Shown: one piece after another, positions 22,801 to 34,841 of the stretch
How the letters are laid out: every line of letters starts with the position of its first letter
How positions within the stretch are numbered: the first letter of the stretch is position 1
Assembly: GCA_013115145.1 (NCBI GenBank)
Contig: JAAPAO010000096.1
Span: forward strand, 1-64,000
Origin: Perkinsus chesapeaki
Taxonomy: Eukaryota > Perkinsozoa > Perkinsida > Perkinsidae
Reading direction: 5' to 3'
DNA length: 64,000 nucleotides
Position numbers and translations under genes: made by a program
The notes under the pieces: model-generated
The model's input: the letters and a program-made list of their open reading frames with translations, nothing else
What the model was told of the DNA's origin: nothing
Database searches by the model: none

Positions 22801-24170
22801 TGAGGTAACCAGGAGTCCTCTTGAAGGTAACAATTACCACAGGCATGGAGGTGATGATAAAGACTTGACTTCAAAGTTGCGAGTAATGCATTGCTGAGGA
22901 GGATTAGGAATGCTTGGGGCAGCATTGCTTTGCGAACGGCGAAGCGATAAAGTTGTAGAACACTCCCGAGGAATGTATGCTAACGTGGATACAAGAGCTG
23001 CTTCATACGAACCTCCGCAACAAGCATGTTCCCCTCACCTGTCACCATCAGGTCCATTTAATACGACACAGCCGGCCAAGATAATGGTGAGGTCAGAATC
23101 AGACAGCATGAACCATGGCGACGCCACATGATACACCAATTTGGCCAAGTTAGACCAGTCTTTCCCATTGGAGCGTTTGGACTCTAGGACCTGACCGACA
23201 GATAGCTACCGCAGGCCCTCATCAGATGAAGAACCTGAATATCTCGAGCTATCGTCGAGTCAACACCAGTAGTCTCGGTTATCAAATCAACTATTTTGGA
23301 CATAGTTGCCGATGCTTCTTCCGTCTCTGTCAGCGACACTCTAGAGAGTAGGACCGAACACATGAGGATCTTCATATGCTTGGAGAGACCAGGCTCATGC
23401 ATACTAGAAAGTATGAAATCGCGGGACATCTGCCAGACCAATTTCATCTGCGTTCGGGCCGGCCTGCTGACCTGTGCGATTAATCTGGCCAAATCATATG
23501 CCGCCAACTGTATGGCAGCCTCATCATGACCAAGTGCCGCTCTAAGGGGTGCCTCAACAGCTTCAAGGACAGCACGATCACCAGTAGCTGACCTGACCAG
23601 TATGGCTACCATACATCATCACACGTAGAATACCGCGCAACAGTTCGAAGTCTGATAATATTGGTGATAATATTTCCCTGGTCAGTTGACGTCGACAACT
23701 CCTCAGCTATGATCCTTGAGAACACTGTGAACACTTCTTCCTTGTCAGCACCACCTTCAACAACTGGAGCGGCAACAACCGCGCCTAACATGTCTTGGCA
23801 CTGCAATCGACTGTACTAGTCACTTACCCAGGCTGATCAGATCGGTTGCGTGATCCCCGCTGAGTCGTTGAGCTATCCGAGCGGCCAAGAGTGCCCCATC
23901 TAGCGGCTCCAAGGGCTCATTCTCAGTTTTGCCCGCTGCCAGAGTTCTCAACCTCAGTCGGAGCCCGCCCGGCTTGAGGTGAACTGCTTTACATAAAGCT
24001 CGGCGCTCCTTTGAACTCAGTGGAGTCTGATCAACGAAGATTCAACAGTGAGAAGAACTGCTAGCCACCACCTTGGGCAGCACATCAGTTATCTTGCGGA
24101 CTAGAATCCCCACGTCAGAGCCATTACTTGCTCGAGCCAGCTCGGCCAACATTTCCTCAACGGTGACCAT
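19837..24170 (-). CDS. Separase (peptidase family C50)
   Basis: Separase cleaves the cohesin kleisin at anaphase onset and also acts in centriole disengagement. The C-terminal protease domain is clear. The catalytic histidine motif reads LYIGHSGGGQYW, with the His codon at 20264-20266. After a 43-nt intron, the catalytic cysteine motif reads ALLMGCASIRC, with the Cys codon at 20143-20145. Family landmarks follow: FEPIPPAYYYMVGGSAHVVG and GTLWEVLGRECD. The gene stops at 19837. The upstream 3.8 kb is a series of exons with Leu/Ala-rich helices, as expected for the alpha-helical superhelix of separases, and no family-specific motif. The start is placed at the ATG at 24170 (MVTVEEMLAELARASNG), because upstream frames are closed and the next gene ends 66 bp away. 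The N-terminal part is inferred from continuity and could be a separate gene. Confidence 0.85.
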
Positions 24171-24236
24171 GACCTCCTCACTTGTCACTGTAATTCGGTA
24201 TTAACAACGCAACATGACAAGAAGGTAGATGTTGGG

Positions 24237-25285
24237 TTAATTAAGTGGTGCGCACTTGGGCATGTACGCTCCAGCCTCCTCCCTGCACTCGTTCCAGGTG
24301 AGGCGATCTACACAAGAATCAACTTGAAAAATATCTTGGCTGGACCCACCTGGTCCCGTAGGAGAGCCCTCATCTCTGTTCCCGCTACATGGGACCAACT
24401 TGTAGATAAGAGGCCTGAAAGGGTATCGTTGGATAGCTCAGCAGCTGCCTGCTGCTGCTGCTTCTTACAGAGGTGCCTCGGCGACTGAGGGATTGATACC
24501 GGTCTCCTGCTCCAGCACTTCCCTAGTGAACGGCCTTTCCTCTGGTGTCCCAGATTCTATAGAGAAAAACACATAGAATGCTACAATATTATGATGTAAT
24601 ATTGATCCGGATTGGTGATTAGTTCAGATTAAGAAGTCACCCAGGACCACTGAATATGCAATTGGCCACAAGAACAATTACCGTAGGCAACCGGCCGACA
24701 CTTGCTCAAATTGCTATGTGTGTTTCTACATGGCACGACCTGGCTCGGCCCGCGAAGCTGTTTCGGTTGTCCTCTAGCAATGGCCGAGTCGAGGACGCCG
24801 CTCCAGATGCGGCTGCAGCGTACTCGTGGTAAAAGTGGTAACCGTTGTGTATCCCCAACAATTCCATGATAACACTTTGCACCGAGGGATGTGTGCTAAC
24901 ATTATTCCGCAGCGGGAATCTCAACTATTATAATATGGAAGCGCGATAAGCAATGAGTATAGTAAGCAAGTCCTCTTACCTGCAACAAAGGTCGCCAAGG
25001 AGTGGTGATAGCCATTGAACTCGAAGTACCTGATAAATCACAATAATGGTAGGGATTGGAAGAATACGGCTACTCCCGAATGAGCTCATTGATAATGACA
25101 TTTTCCCTGGGTGGTTGCGGCACCTTCTCCTTGCCTTCAGCAACGCCGCCGCCGCCGCAGAGCACGTCGAACACTTCGGCCCGCAACCGTGCTCTCAACT
25201 TGCCCATAGTGCCACGAGATTCTAATGCCGATTCCAAGGCTTCCCGTAGCTCGTTTAAGGAGTCACCCTCAGGCATATGAGACAT
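24237..25285 (-). CDS. CEP20/FOPNL-like centriolar LisH protein
   Basis: CEP20 (FOPNL/FOR20) acts at basal bodies and centrioles. Exon 1 starts at the ATG at 25285 (MSHMPEGDS) and contains SRGTMGKLRARLRAEVFDVL, matching the family pattern of a helix followed by LKARIRAEVF. The next part reads NVIINELIREYFEFNGYHHS across a short intron at about 25028-25070, which matches the family LisH motif INELIREYLEFNKY. After a long intron (about 24.57-24.98 kb) the next exon begins ESGTPEERPFTREVLEQETG, the equivalent of the family's ESG...P segment, and then comes LPLIYKLV. The stop is at 24237-24239. The human family member is about 170 residues, similar to this model. The C-terminal exon is the least certain. 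Confidence 0.85.
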
Positions 25286-25643
25286 GGTAAGAGAGTAGCT
25301 GATAAGAACCTTGCTATTATAGTAGTGCAACGAGCACTGGAAGCAGGTGGAATCATTTCGATCAATTGAGGCTATGCTGTGGTATTTCTACAATTCGCGA
25401 AAAAGGCCGATATTCACTGACCGTGGGGTATATAGTAACAATTTAATACAGACCAAAGCGCTAATGTAGCTCAGAGGCCCTGACCGACTTCGTGTGATGA
25501 CACAATGCCAGCGTTTTAGAGCGCACAGAATCTGAAATGTGATCGAGCGCACCTTGTTCAAAAAAGACCTCCATCGGAAGACAAGAAGAAAGTGAACCTT
25601 CGTACGCCTGCGGGCATACAAACAATAAGGACTCGAAGATCCA

Positions 25644-28600
25644 CTAGAAATAGTGTATTGATTGACATGATACTACTACTGTTGAACCCAACTCATAGGG
25701 ACATGGGCAAATACCCAAAACACACAGTACGATGATGATGATGATGATGAACAAAAGAATGAGTGAATTGGATACCACCAGCTACGCCAATACAGTATCT
25801 GAGCCATCGATTAAAACAAACCTTGTCACCGTCCTTACCGAAGTCGACCTCGGCAGCGGCAGTCTGAGGGTCATGCACCATAGTCTCCGACTCGCGGTCT
25901 GAACCTGAAAACCAAGGCACCTTCATCCGTGTATTGAAGTATCTATCGCACTGTAAAGGATATGTTGCAGGATCTGCTCGTGGGGAGCCACGAAATCATC
26001 CCCATCATCATCAAGAAAGCTCTCCTGCGGTGGCCCATATGGCGCCGCCGTCGCGTTGCATACATCTTCCCATGTCCCAGTTCGCCCAGTCCAGATCTCA
26101 AGAGCACGTCTGCAAACAAATCGATCATGAGGGCGAGCGCTCTTTACACCATCCAACCTATAGTCACTCCACATGCACTTTGCCTTGCCCACACACAGCT
26201 TCGGCACAACTTCTGTTGCGGAGCCGGTCGAGTAGAAATCCAAAAGGTTACCGTCAACATATCCTCCACGGTGCTGAAAATAGATTATATCTAATAATGG
26301 CGTGAGGCCGAAAATCTATTCGAGGCTCCGAATACGCCCGGATGCGAACCGGAGCTGGTTGGCGAAAAGTCAGGCTTAAACACTACGAATAGTCACCAAG
26401 GAGCCATCGGTAGGCTCTACTTGGTGAGTTGGTCCCGAAGTAGGCCAGTTTTGGTTTTCAGTAATACCCATCAGTAGTATTCATTATAAGCACCGCCATA
26501 TAACAAAGGCTCCGTAATATAAAGCATTACTCATCTGGCTCAGCACCCTCATGTCAGATTACCGTTGACAAGGGTTAATCGCTGTACACAATTTATAATG
26601 GTGCATGCTAGTATCACTTCATGCACTTGCGGGGGCAATCAGAAATCTAGAGATCCAAACTGTGGCTACTAGTTGGAGAAGAAAGCTTGTAAATATGAGG
26701 TCTCCTACCTTCTGTTCGGTCGAAGGCTGAGTCGGCTTCCAGAACTTCATCTTCAGCGAGGTCTCCGCAGAATCGTCGTCATCGTAAACCTGATTCGTAA
26801 ACCAATAACCATTCATCATCGGTCAGGTGATGGGGCACCTCGAATACAAACATACTGCCAGCAGGCAGGTCCTTCTTAACCACATCATCTATTTCAAGCA
26901 TCTTGGCTATGGCCATCATCAGCTCACGATGGTTCAGGAATACCCCTATCTTAAGCCGATCCCAATACTCCTCCGCAGTCTGAGAAAAATAATATCATAA
27001 CGGAACTCATCGTGAAGCTGGCCTGGCAGAATGATAAGACCGACAGATCGACTCAGGAATAGGTCGGAAATAAAACGGACACCAATCGCCCATGCAACTA
27101 TACTCAAGTACCCCGAGGATCCGAATGCCAGGGTAGGATCTTGGAATGTGCTTGGCATGAGCTAGAGTCCGTCCTAATGACGCCACTACTAGGACATTAT
27201 ATCATCTACAGAGTCTCAATTAGAGAGTATCAATGGATGCCGCTCAACCGCAAAGCGGCATCCAGTTTAGTTGTTCAACTGCATAGCTTTGGATCTTATT
27301 GTTAGTGACAGATGACAACTTAATGAATGTTGCCGAGGTAAGCCCCGATATCCCGTCGACTTCGGAGATGCTCCTGCTGTTATCTTACCATGCTCCATGG
27401 TTCATCAGCTTTCGACTCCTTCAGCATCTTCAATCCGATAGGCCAGTATAACCTAATAGCACCCATCAACAACAACAAAGCCGAGTCGGAAGCCTATACG
27501 TTGATTTGCTCTCTTCCGTTGAGTCCGGACGGCGTGCAAGGCGTAGAAGGATCTCCGGCATTCTGCCCATCCAGTAGGTCACCTACACACCATACGCCAT
27601 GACGCGTGCGTGCAGATGACTCCTACCTGCTGCTCTGTCCCAAACATTTCCTCCGTGACGAGCTGATGCGACAGATCAATGAACTGTTGGATAACGTCAT
27701 GTGACAGTGTGGAGTTTATGTCGTAATCTGACCGGCTCTGCTTTAGGGTTACACAGGTATGGCAGTATCACTAAAGCCGTCGACTAGCTTCATTCATACT
27801 GATGGGACTTTCACGCACACTTATCAAGGCTCCACCGCGGAAACGTGTGAGCGCACATATAGCGCATTACGCCGCTTTGGGCTGTGGCCAAAACCAAAGT
27901 CCATAGGCGCGACGTCAAGCGAGCTAAGTGGTCAACTAACTCGCTTGACTGACGCACCACCACTCCAGAGGTTATAGGGGGAGCTCCGCAGCCCCATATC
28001 TTTACACAAACTGCGTACTAGAATTGAACTTTGATGAGCATATTAAAAGGATTCGATATAGAACCCCTGAAGCCCCCTCCAAGTGGCGACTAAATGAGTA
28101 ATAGAAATACTGGGTAATCCAAGTCCCTGTCACCATGCTCCCTGGCTGTTCCCATGTCACCTACCTAGACCTTCATTTCTTGCAAAGCTGAAGGCATCAG
28201 CTATATTCTTAATTGTCCATGTGAGAGGCTTCTTGAAACTCGTCATATCCACCCCACACGCGGCAGACACTTTTGACAGGAGATCCTTCTGTTGTATCCG
28301 CAGTTCTGGAACGTGCTCAGCTTCCCTAAAAACAGGACATCATCCTCACACCTCTATCCTCTGCCTCACCATTTCTTCCGATCCTGTTGGTAGGTAGACT
28401 TACACGGACCATCCCTCGGCAGATTCATAATGGTATCGAGATTGTGCATGGTTGTCATTATCGGCACAATGTTAGGTCTGCTCTTGAGATACCCTGGCTG
28501 GCCTGTTCCCTCTGGGTAGAGCCCTTGGATCAAGGACTAAGGAGAAGGATATTTAATATAAGTCATCTAAATGATTATGTCCAGGAAGCCTAGCCATTAA

Positions 28601-29331
28601 GGTCTCAAAAGGAGAAAGGACTTATCAATATGATGTTGAGATCCAACAAACCAAACCACCTTAACCTATCCACGAGGGCCTGCCTACGGCCATAATACTT
28701 ATGTTGAAGAACAACGGTCATAGTTCGGCCCGAGTAAAGCACGCGAGCGCTTGAGCACAAAAACACATGAAGTGTCACAGAGACAAAGACAGAGTATTGT
28801 TAACAGATGAGCCCACTATTGATTATGTGGTCATCACGGCTCCCAGATGTGAGAACCTCACGGGTGAATCACTTACTAGGAGTGACGCAACGTTTCTGTC
28901 CATCCTCTCCGCGAAGAAGAACGAGCTTCCGTCATTGACAAAACCATTGCCAGATTTCGGCAGCAGATGACCATACTGTTCCCGCAAATAACTAACAATA
29001 AATCCACTCACAAAGGGAAGAAGACAAACACGGCCTACTTGCCACTCTCCCAGTTCTCAGCAAGACCGATTCTAGACAACGCCGCGCCGTACTTGGAAAA
29101 AACAGGCTCGTCGAACTCCTCTAGTTGAGCCTATCAACGAAGCGATTTGATCATGCCTTCAGCAGCCTAACAGATCCGTGCCTTCATATTGGGACAGAGA
29201 TAAGGGACCGGTGCGTTAGGCGCTCGGTTGCCATGCCTGGCGACTACGATAACCTTCTTCAGCGTCTCCTTGCCGGACGCTCTCGAAAACAGCGCTGAGC
29301 ATAGCCAAAGAAGGAGATGAAGGTTCAACAT
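25644..29331 (-). CDS. Membrane-anchored histidine acid phosphatase
   Basis: Histidine acid phosphatases hydrolyse phosphomonoesters, usually in lysosomes or at the cell surface. The ATG at 29331 begins a signal peptide (MLNLHLLLWLCSALFSRASG). The catalytic motif RHGNRAP lies at 29218-29238. Further exons fit the family in order: EEFDEPVFSKYGAALSRIGL, YLREQYGHLLP, MDRNVASLL, SLIQGLYPEGTGQPGYLKSR with VPIMTTM, and AACGVDMTSF. Late exons read LNHRELMMAIAKMLEI, where HRE probably takes the place of the proton-donor HD/HAE motif, and LPAGSMFVFE. The last exon encodes a hydrophobic segment with a run of isoleucines (ILLFIIIIIIIVLCVLG), a likely C-terminal membrane anchor, before the stop at 25644-25646. 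Several exon borders, notably between the first two exons, do not fit simple GT-AG rules and need transcript data. Confidence 0.82.
25731..25750. repeat. GAT trinucleotide microsatellite inside a coding exon
   Basis: This is a pure GAT repeat on the + strand. Read on the - strand it is an ATC repeat that encodes the isoleucine run in the predicted membrane anchor of the acid phosphatase. Length changes would lengthen or shorten the hydrophobic segment without breaking the frame. Confidence 0.85.
27234..27264. repeat. Short perfect hairpin in an acid phosphatase intron
   Basis: The arms TGGATGCCGCT and AGCGGCATCCA flank a 9-nt loop. The hairpin lies between late exons of the acid phosphatase gene, in sequence I read as intronic. 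Confidence 0.7.
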
Positions 29332-29626
29332 CGACCAAGACGGGAATCTAAAACCTGTCGAGTGAGATCGATATGATACCATCGGAACGCAAGTCGATAA
29401 AAAGGAATGAACGCCAATAGGCAGCACTTCAATGAACTTATGAGAGTCGATTAAATAATAATAGGACAAACTGAGGCAAATTAACTTAGAATATTGGATA
29501 GACGAATCCGTCCGGCGCTTGACCTGCGTCACTGCGCCATAAAATAGAAAAATATGCGAAACAGAAGCTACAATGTTAAAAGCAAAAGTACATATGAAAT
29601 CGTTGGAGTGCTCGCGTGCCATCATA

Positions 29627-30440
29627 TCACAGCCGATACTTGCCAGCCGAATGGCCTTTATTTTCGGCGAGAATCTCGGCAAGTTCTTGACTGGTCTCCA
29701 CTGGAGCAACTGACATCCTATCTTGTTCAATCCTTTCCGAGGCTAGCGAACCACGACTGCTCCTTTTCCTGATAGGAGCCTTCCCACTCATTTCGTGATT
29801 CAGGTTCAATCTGTGTATGTCAGTAAAATGCTCTGAATCAGTCAAGATAAATATCTTCAATAGGATACCGAAAAGTGTGAAGAACAGCTCCAACGAGGCG
29901 GCCATGCCGACCAGTAAGAACTCGTCGTAAAATCTGCTGTACTCTTTTTTAGTGACCAAACTGTCAGCTTTCCGCACAATCCTCCCCGGAAGCTCCTCGA
30001 GCAACGGGTATATGATAAGCGGATAGGAATCGGTGTACGCACAGTTCCGCGAAAAGACCTTCACATAGCAGTTGGCTCGCTCAGGACTGAAGCCGAACAC
30101 GCATCCCTCTAGCGATGTGGCAGCCTCGGCAATGTCGACGTCGAACATCCCAGAGCACCCAGCTTGAATGTACTGGCCACCAATGGTTCCAGACTCATCC
30201 ACGCAAACCAGCACAGAAGGATCGGATATGCCATCATAGACCTTTTCGAAGACTGTCATATCACTGCCACCGTCACCGGCACCCATTTTAATGGTCTGAG
30301 AGGGAAAACAGCATGACAGCGATGCGTGCCATTCGGTGGAGCTCACCTGAAACACTAGCTCTCTGGAGTACTTATAGTCATAGGAGACTGATATAATACC
30401 AGTATATGAACGGTTACCACCACGACTGAGAGACGACAGG
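29627..30440 (-). CDS. Uncharacterised single-pass membrane protein, 5' end open
   Basis: I do not recognise this gene. A small exon (YDYKYSRELVFQ) joins through a 48-nt intron to one long final exon beginning TIKMGAGDGGSDMTVF. The long exon has four or five cysteines in a likely extracellular or luminal part (LVCVDES, IQAGCSGMFD, EGCVFG, ANCYVK, RNCAYTD). It then has one strong membrane segment (FLLVGMAASLELFFTLFGIL) and a basic, Ser-rich tail with KAPIRKRSSRGSLASER. This layout fits the last membrane segment and tail of a tetraspanin-like or receptor-like protein, but no signature motif is present. The stop is at 29627-29629, about 300 bp upstream of the acid phosphatase start. The true 5' end, probably between 30.4 and 30.9 kb, is not resolved. 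Confidence 0.6.
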
Positions 30441-30980
30441 ATAGGATTGATGTACAACTAAGCTCGACGTGAAAAAGTAAATATAGGATTTTGAACAAAG
30501 AGCAAGAACAGTTGAGGGCACTATATGGTATTACGCGAGAAACGATAGTACCACACTGTGGTAAAAATAATGACCTAGACACTAGGGCCATGTCTCTAGC
30601 ATTCGACCGTCAACAAAATGGAGAGCCCGTAAAGTGGATAATTACCTAATTATGGTAACGCATTCACCGTCTATACTATATGTCCCTGAGCACCCAGGAG
30701 CCGAGGGTGTTTTCTCGAAATAGTCATTAACGTCATTAAACCAAGGGTATCTGAGTAGATTAAGTAATCTCTTTACCAGACACACGTGTATGTTGCGAAA
30801 TCTGGTTCATCATTATACTGTCTATTAACTTATGCCACTCTAAGAGCGGAATCAAACTCGACAGATGTGAGTCACATCATATGACAGTGTAAGTGCACGC
30901 AGACGAATTGCAACCATTATCATCCTGGGAATGGTGGGGTTGTGGTAAATACCTCCATTCACGGAGGGGAGTTTAACGGA

Positions 30981-31280
30981 TTATATTACAAAATCGACTA
31001 CAGTAACTGTAATAAAGTTGATTATCTCTGATGAATGTTGTAATGTGTGTGGATGTATAACAATGATAAGTTCTGTGACAGCCACATCGGTTGCGAACCA
31101 CGACCAGGTGTCGCCAACATAGTGGATAGTGGAAACAAGTGTCACCGCCATTCCTATAAGTCCTGCCCAAGTCTAAGCCGTGGCTGTGTGACCCAATCAC
31201 ACTCGCCGCGAGTTGAACGCACACTGGACACTATTATTGCTCTGAAACATTTGCTGCCAGTACCAGTCGTCGATAGACAT
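30981..31280 (-). CDS. Possible small hypothetical protein, two exons
   Basis: I do not recognise this gene. An ATG at 31280 gives MSIDDWYWQQMFQSNN, which can be joined by a GTGTCC...GGCAG intron to an exon with MAVTLVSTIHYVGDTWSWF and a hydrophobic end (INFITVTVVDFVI), with a stop at 30981-30983. The product would be about 75 residues with two modest hydrophobic stretches. Support is only frame continuity and splice signals, so it could be chance. Confidence 0.3.
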
Positions 31281-32041
31281 GGCCGAGACAAGGCCATATC
31301 TTAGAATGGCTTTCTTTTCAACCGAAGAGACAGATGCCAGTAGCTGAGTTGGTTATGCCAATGTCTTCGATGAAATGGTCGCCGCTTGCACTTGTACAAA
31401 AACATTACTGTTGGTCGAACTAGAGACCTGACAGATCTCTAGTTCGAACAGTTGAACAGGCTCAAGTACGTTTCTATTCGCAGACGAATTGTGTCTATTT
31501 GTAGTCTACAAATTGTGTAACTTGCGATAGATTGCCGCCGGCAGAGATACCTGCCTGGGGCCTGTGGGCCACAGGTCGTGGGTATCCACCGAAAATACTC
31601 TGAATTGAAGACCCAGCTTCCAGAGGCAAAGTCAGAGCGAGAAAAAATGTATGCTGTATCTCAAGAGTTCTGAGTTGAACCCAAAGAAGCCTGATGTCCA
31701 CTGGGAAGCCTCGAGTTAAACTCAGTGACTTCACTAGCGCAGAACCGGCTTTCATCCAGCGAATCGGGGTGCGCCGCCAGGCTTGCAACTGCGAGCTTCA
31801 TACTGGAAATACACCAGCTACGGTACGAAAAAATCATGGGGCAACTGTAACGAGAAGGAACAAGGGCCCGGCTAGCTGGGTAAAACATAGCTAACCGCAC
31901 CCAGAATGCCGCAAAAAGCCGGCACCCAAGATCCATTTATTGGATTTGCCCGAAAAACTTAAAAGAGAATCAAAGGTTGTTCGATGTGACACACATTAAG
32001 TTATTCCGCATTCGGCAACGACTACCGATAGATTGCCAAAC
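31281..32041. other. Stretch without a resolved gene
   Basis: I could not assemble a gene here. There are - strand open segments at about 31.5-31.9 kb (for example AGSSIQSIFGGYPRPV) but no consistent start, domain or splice chain. A 12-bp perfect inverted repeat lies at 31415-31447. Confidence 0.35.
31415..31447. repeat. Perfect 12-bp inverted repeat
   Basis: TCGAACTAGAGA at 31415-31426 is followed after 9 nt by its exact reverse complement at 31436-31447. It lies in a gene-poor stretch. Confidence 0.75.
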
Positions 32042-32690
32042 TCACAACGTAAGGGCTCGGCCATATGGCGGCGACATAATGTCGTTACTAACAAAGGCTG
32101 CGGGATGATTGGGATTTTACATAGGATGCGTCTCGGCGAAGCGAATCCATATTGCAGACTTACATACAGCAACTGGGAACCACCCCATTTAAATGACAGT
32201 CCTCGGCGGACTCCGCGTTGAAGAGAAGGCACACTGAGAGACCAGAAATCACATCCGTACAAGTGAAGAGTGCTTCCTACGCGACAGGGAGAGAGCCACC
32301 AATAAGCCGCCTCGGAATATCGTTCGACTGTTGGGCGGCCATCGCCAGAGCACCACGCTGAATCTGACATGTTCCATTCAATTTCAGAATGGTGCGGGGA
32401 TGTATCTCACGTCGTTAGAGCTATGGGAGCAATAACTGAGAGCATCGCCACCGCAAAGGTAGTCCACCGCCCTTGTACAGCAGCAGCATTAATTTCAGAT
32501 AAATAGTAACTGTTGAACAGGTAGGCGACAAATGAGCAGAATACCTTACAGATTGCTAACGACGAGGGCAATTACAACCAAGGAGACATCATAGTCGAAT
32601 GGGGAGGAAGAGTCTGGATTTATGTCGAGCTCATCGCGGGGAACACCCCAGGCGAACGACGTCGACCTAAAAGGAGGATCCCCATGGTAC
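32042..32690 (-). CDS. Probable small multi-pass membrane protein
   Basis: I do not recognise this gene. The exons read, in order: a Ser/Asp-rich segment (FRSTSFAWGVPRDELDIN); a hydrophobic exon (FCSFVAYLFNSYYLSE, then FAVAMLSVIAPIALTT); an exon with GGLLVALSLSR after a 47-nt intron; and LCLLFNAESAEDCHLNGVV, with NGVVPSC probably in a luminal loop. The product would have three or four membrane segments. The stop is set at 32042-32044. The join between the first two exons is not resolved, and the start could lie near 32690 or further upstream. Confidence 0.45.
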
Positions 32691-32973
32691 CGGAAAGCTT
32701 CGAAAACGACTAAGAGAACCTGTCAGGTTCTCGCGATGTGGCAGGTCGTATCAGTGACCCGGTCAGGTTGACTGGTATGGAACAAGTTTCTACTGTACAC
32801 CGTAACGGTATAATGCAAACTTCGCATTTACGGGCTATGTGTGCATCAGATTGATCTCGTCACCACATGAGTTGTGCAGCCGGTCACCCAGTGGGCAATG
32901 TTGCTGAATCCGTTTATACTATTCTTTCCACTACTAGGCAAAGGCCAATTTGGTGTCAAGTTTCGCCCCTAAC

Positions 32974-34841
32974 TCACCGTTTAATAAAGCTCTTCTTCTG
33001 AGGATGACGGTTTATATGCCAAAACCAGAGTAACAATAGAACCAATACTCCACCAGCTATTTGAAGGATCGACAATACATAAGGATATGACACAGTGACC
33101 CAACCCTCTTGGTTACGTCCAACAGCATGGTCAAACTCTCTAGTGAAGCAATACCATACAAATATAGCAACCACAATACCAACACCGACCAGCTTGAGGA
33201 GGCTTCGTGGGCGCAGATCCGGACATAAACCAGGATGCATATGATGCCCCAGTATTATTGCACCTGAGAGAAGACATCGGGATACACCTAAAGTGATTTC
33301 CGGATACCAGTATACAAATAAGGAGAGCCGAGAGGCACGTTGGAAGGCCCGGAGAATCGTATCCGAAGCACGGAAGTTTGGCTGTGTTCTCTGAAGCCCT
33401 GCGAGAACCAATCAAAACGGGGGAATTTGGAGGTCTACAACCCTCCAAATTGTCCCCGGCAGTCCGGTCCATCAGTTCACACTTCACCATATTGTCCGTG
33501 TTGTCCGGTCACGACAAACTTTCCCTGTGCTTCTGATCCCGCGCAGGGAAACGATCAACAAGCGTGAGGTACTTCCCAGGCGGCCTACCGAACATAATGG
33601 CACTGTGTGTCATAAACAACTGGGCGCCTGAACCGAATGTCCGTTCAACATCTGCATCGTCGCTTTTATCGTAAATGAGCACAAAGAACTCAGCCAGCTG
33701 CAAGCCAATAATTAGTATGATAACAGCAGTGGCGAGCAAACTGCGACGTCGAACTACCACAGGACTGTACCTACAGTAGAAGCGATGGCTGCACAAGAAG
33801 GATGAACAAGATAACATGGCTAAATAGCTTTACTAATGAATGGCGGCGCGTGAAGATTTTCCAAAGACTAAGGAAAGCTTTCTCTGAAAAAGCCAGTTTT
33901 GAAAATTGAATCTTCCTATCTACAATATGATAGTGAAGTGGGACTTACTCTAGCATATAAATTAGAACACCGCTCTTCACAATACTTTGCCATATACTCA
34001 GCACATGCGTATACCAACCAAAGGAGCCATCGACCATACGCATAATATTGTAAGTTATATAGCAAAACCATACGATAAATAAAAGGATGTGATCTGATAG
34101 AAAAGTCGTAAACCAACGCTTCACAAACTTCTCTCGTCTCAGATAAGCCACGCCTTTCCGCAATGTCTGGAAGACGCCCATACCATTCAGTTCTTCATGG
34201 TGCAGCAAACCATGCTCGTGAATCCTATGATAGTTCGGCTTGTAGCAGAAGAAACACACCACATAGAGGGCCGTAATGGTGATGACAGACGTGACCAACA
34301 ACACAGTCTCCAGCCGCTCACTCTGGCTCTTGCCGTCACCGTAGCTCGGGAACTCGGATTCCTTAGCGAACGAGAAGCATGCAAATACCAACACTTGCGT
34401 TGCGCCAAATACTAGAACGAGCACCACCAGCACATTCACAAATAAGCCTTGCACTCCTTCTTGCTTTCGGGTGTGCAGCTTATGCCTATGCCCATTAACC
34501 AGCGCCCACGGTGCGGTCTCGGGATACTTGAAAATCCTAAATGGTAGTAGCAACGTACACACCTTCGACAGTATACTGCGACACCGTCCTCGATCATCCC
34601 CCTCACTCTCCACAGAAGGCAACCGACCGGGCGGAGACCCCGGCAACGTCGGCGGAGTTTCGACCGGCGGGCCTTGGTCGCAACCTAGGCCGCCGATCTC
34701 CTGCGGAAGCTCTCCGATTCCAACCGAAAAGCGTACAGATCTTCGTATATGCGGATGAGCAAGTGGTGACGGAGGCAAGGAGGAGGAGGAGTCGGAAGGT
34801 TCTGGGATACCATGAGGGGATGGCAGACGAGGTGGGTCCAT
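32974..34841 (-). CDS. Uncharacterised eight-helix membrane protein
   Basis: I do not recognise the family. Three exons join cleanly: 34841 to about 33951, about 33790 to 33590, and about 33400 to the stop at 32974. The start ATG at 34841 opens a soluble, proline- and serine-rich N-terminus of about 100 residues (MDPPRLPSPHGIPEPSD, with RRSVRFSVGIGELP), likely cytosolic. About eight membrane segments follow, for example LFVNVLVVLVLVFGATQVLV, VLLVTSVITITALYVVCFF, LLATAVIILIIGLQLAEFF, LLKLVGVGIVVAIFVWYCF and ILQIAGGVLVLLLLWFW. The length is about 500 residues. No transporter or receptor signature could be named, so it could be an ion channel, a lipid scramblase-like protein or a lineage-specific family. 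Confidence 0.8.

Noticed and set aside
24706-24924. A - strand open frame of 72 codons between CEP20 exons
   Set aside because: It cannot be joined in frame to the upstream CEP20 exon, whereas the exon at about 24566 (ESGTPEERP...) joins in phase 1 and matches the family. This frame is therefore intronic.
29554-29772. Short + strand frame overlapping the membrane protein's last exon
   Set aside because: It is antisense to a better-supported exon and has no features of its own.
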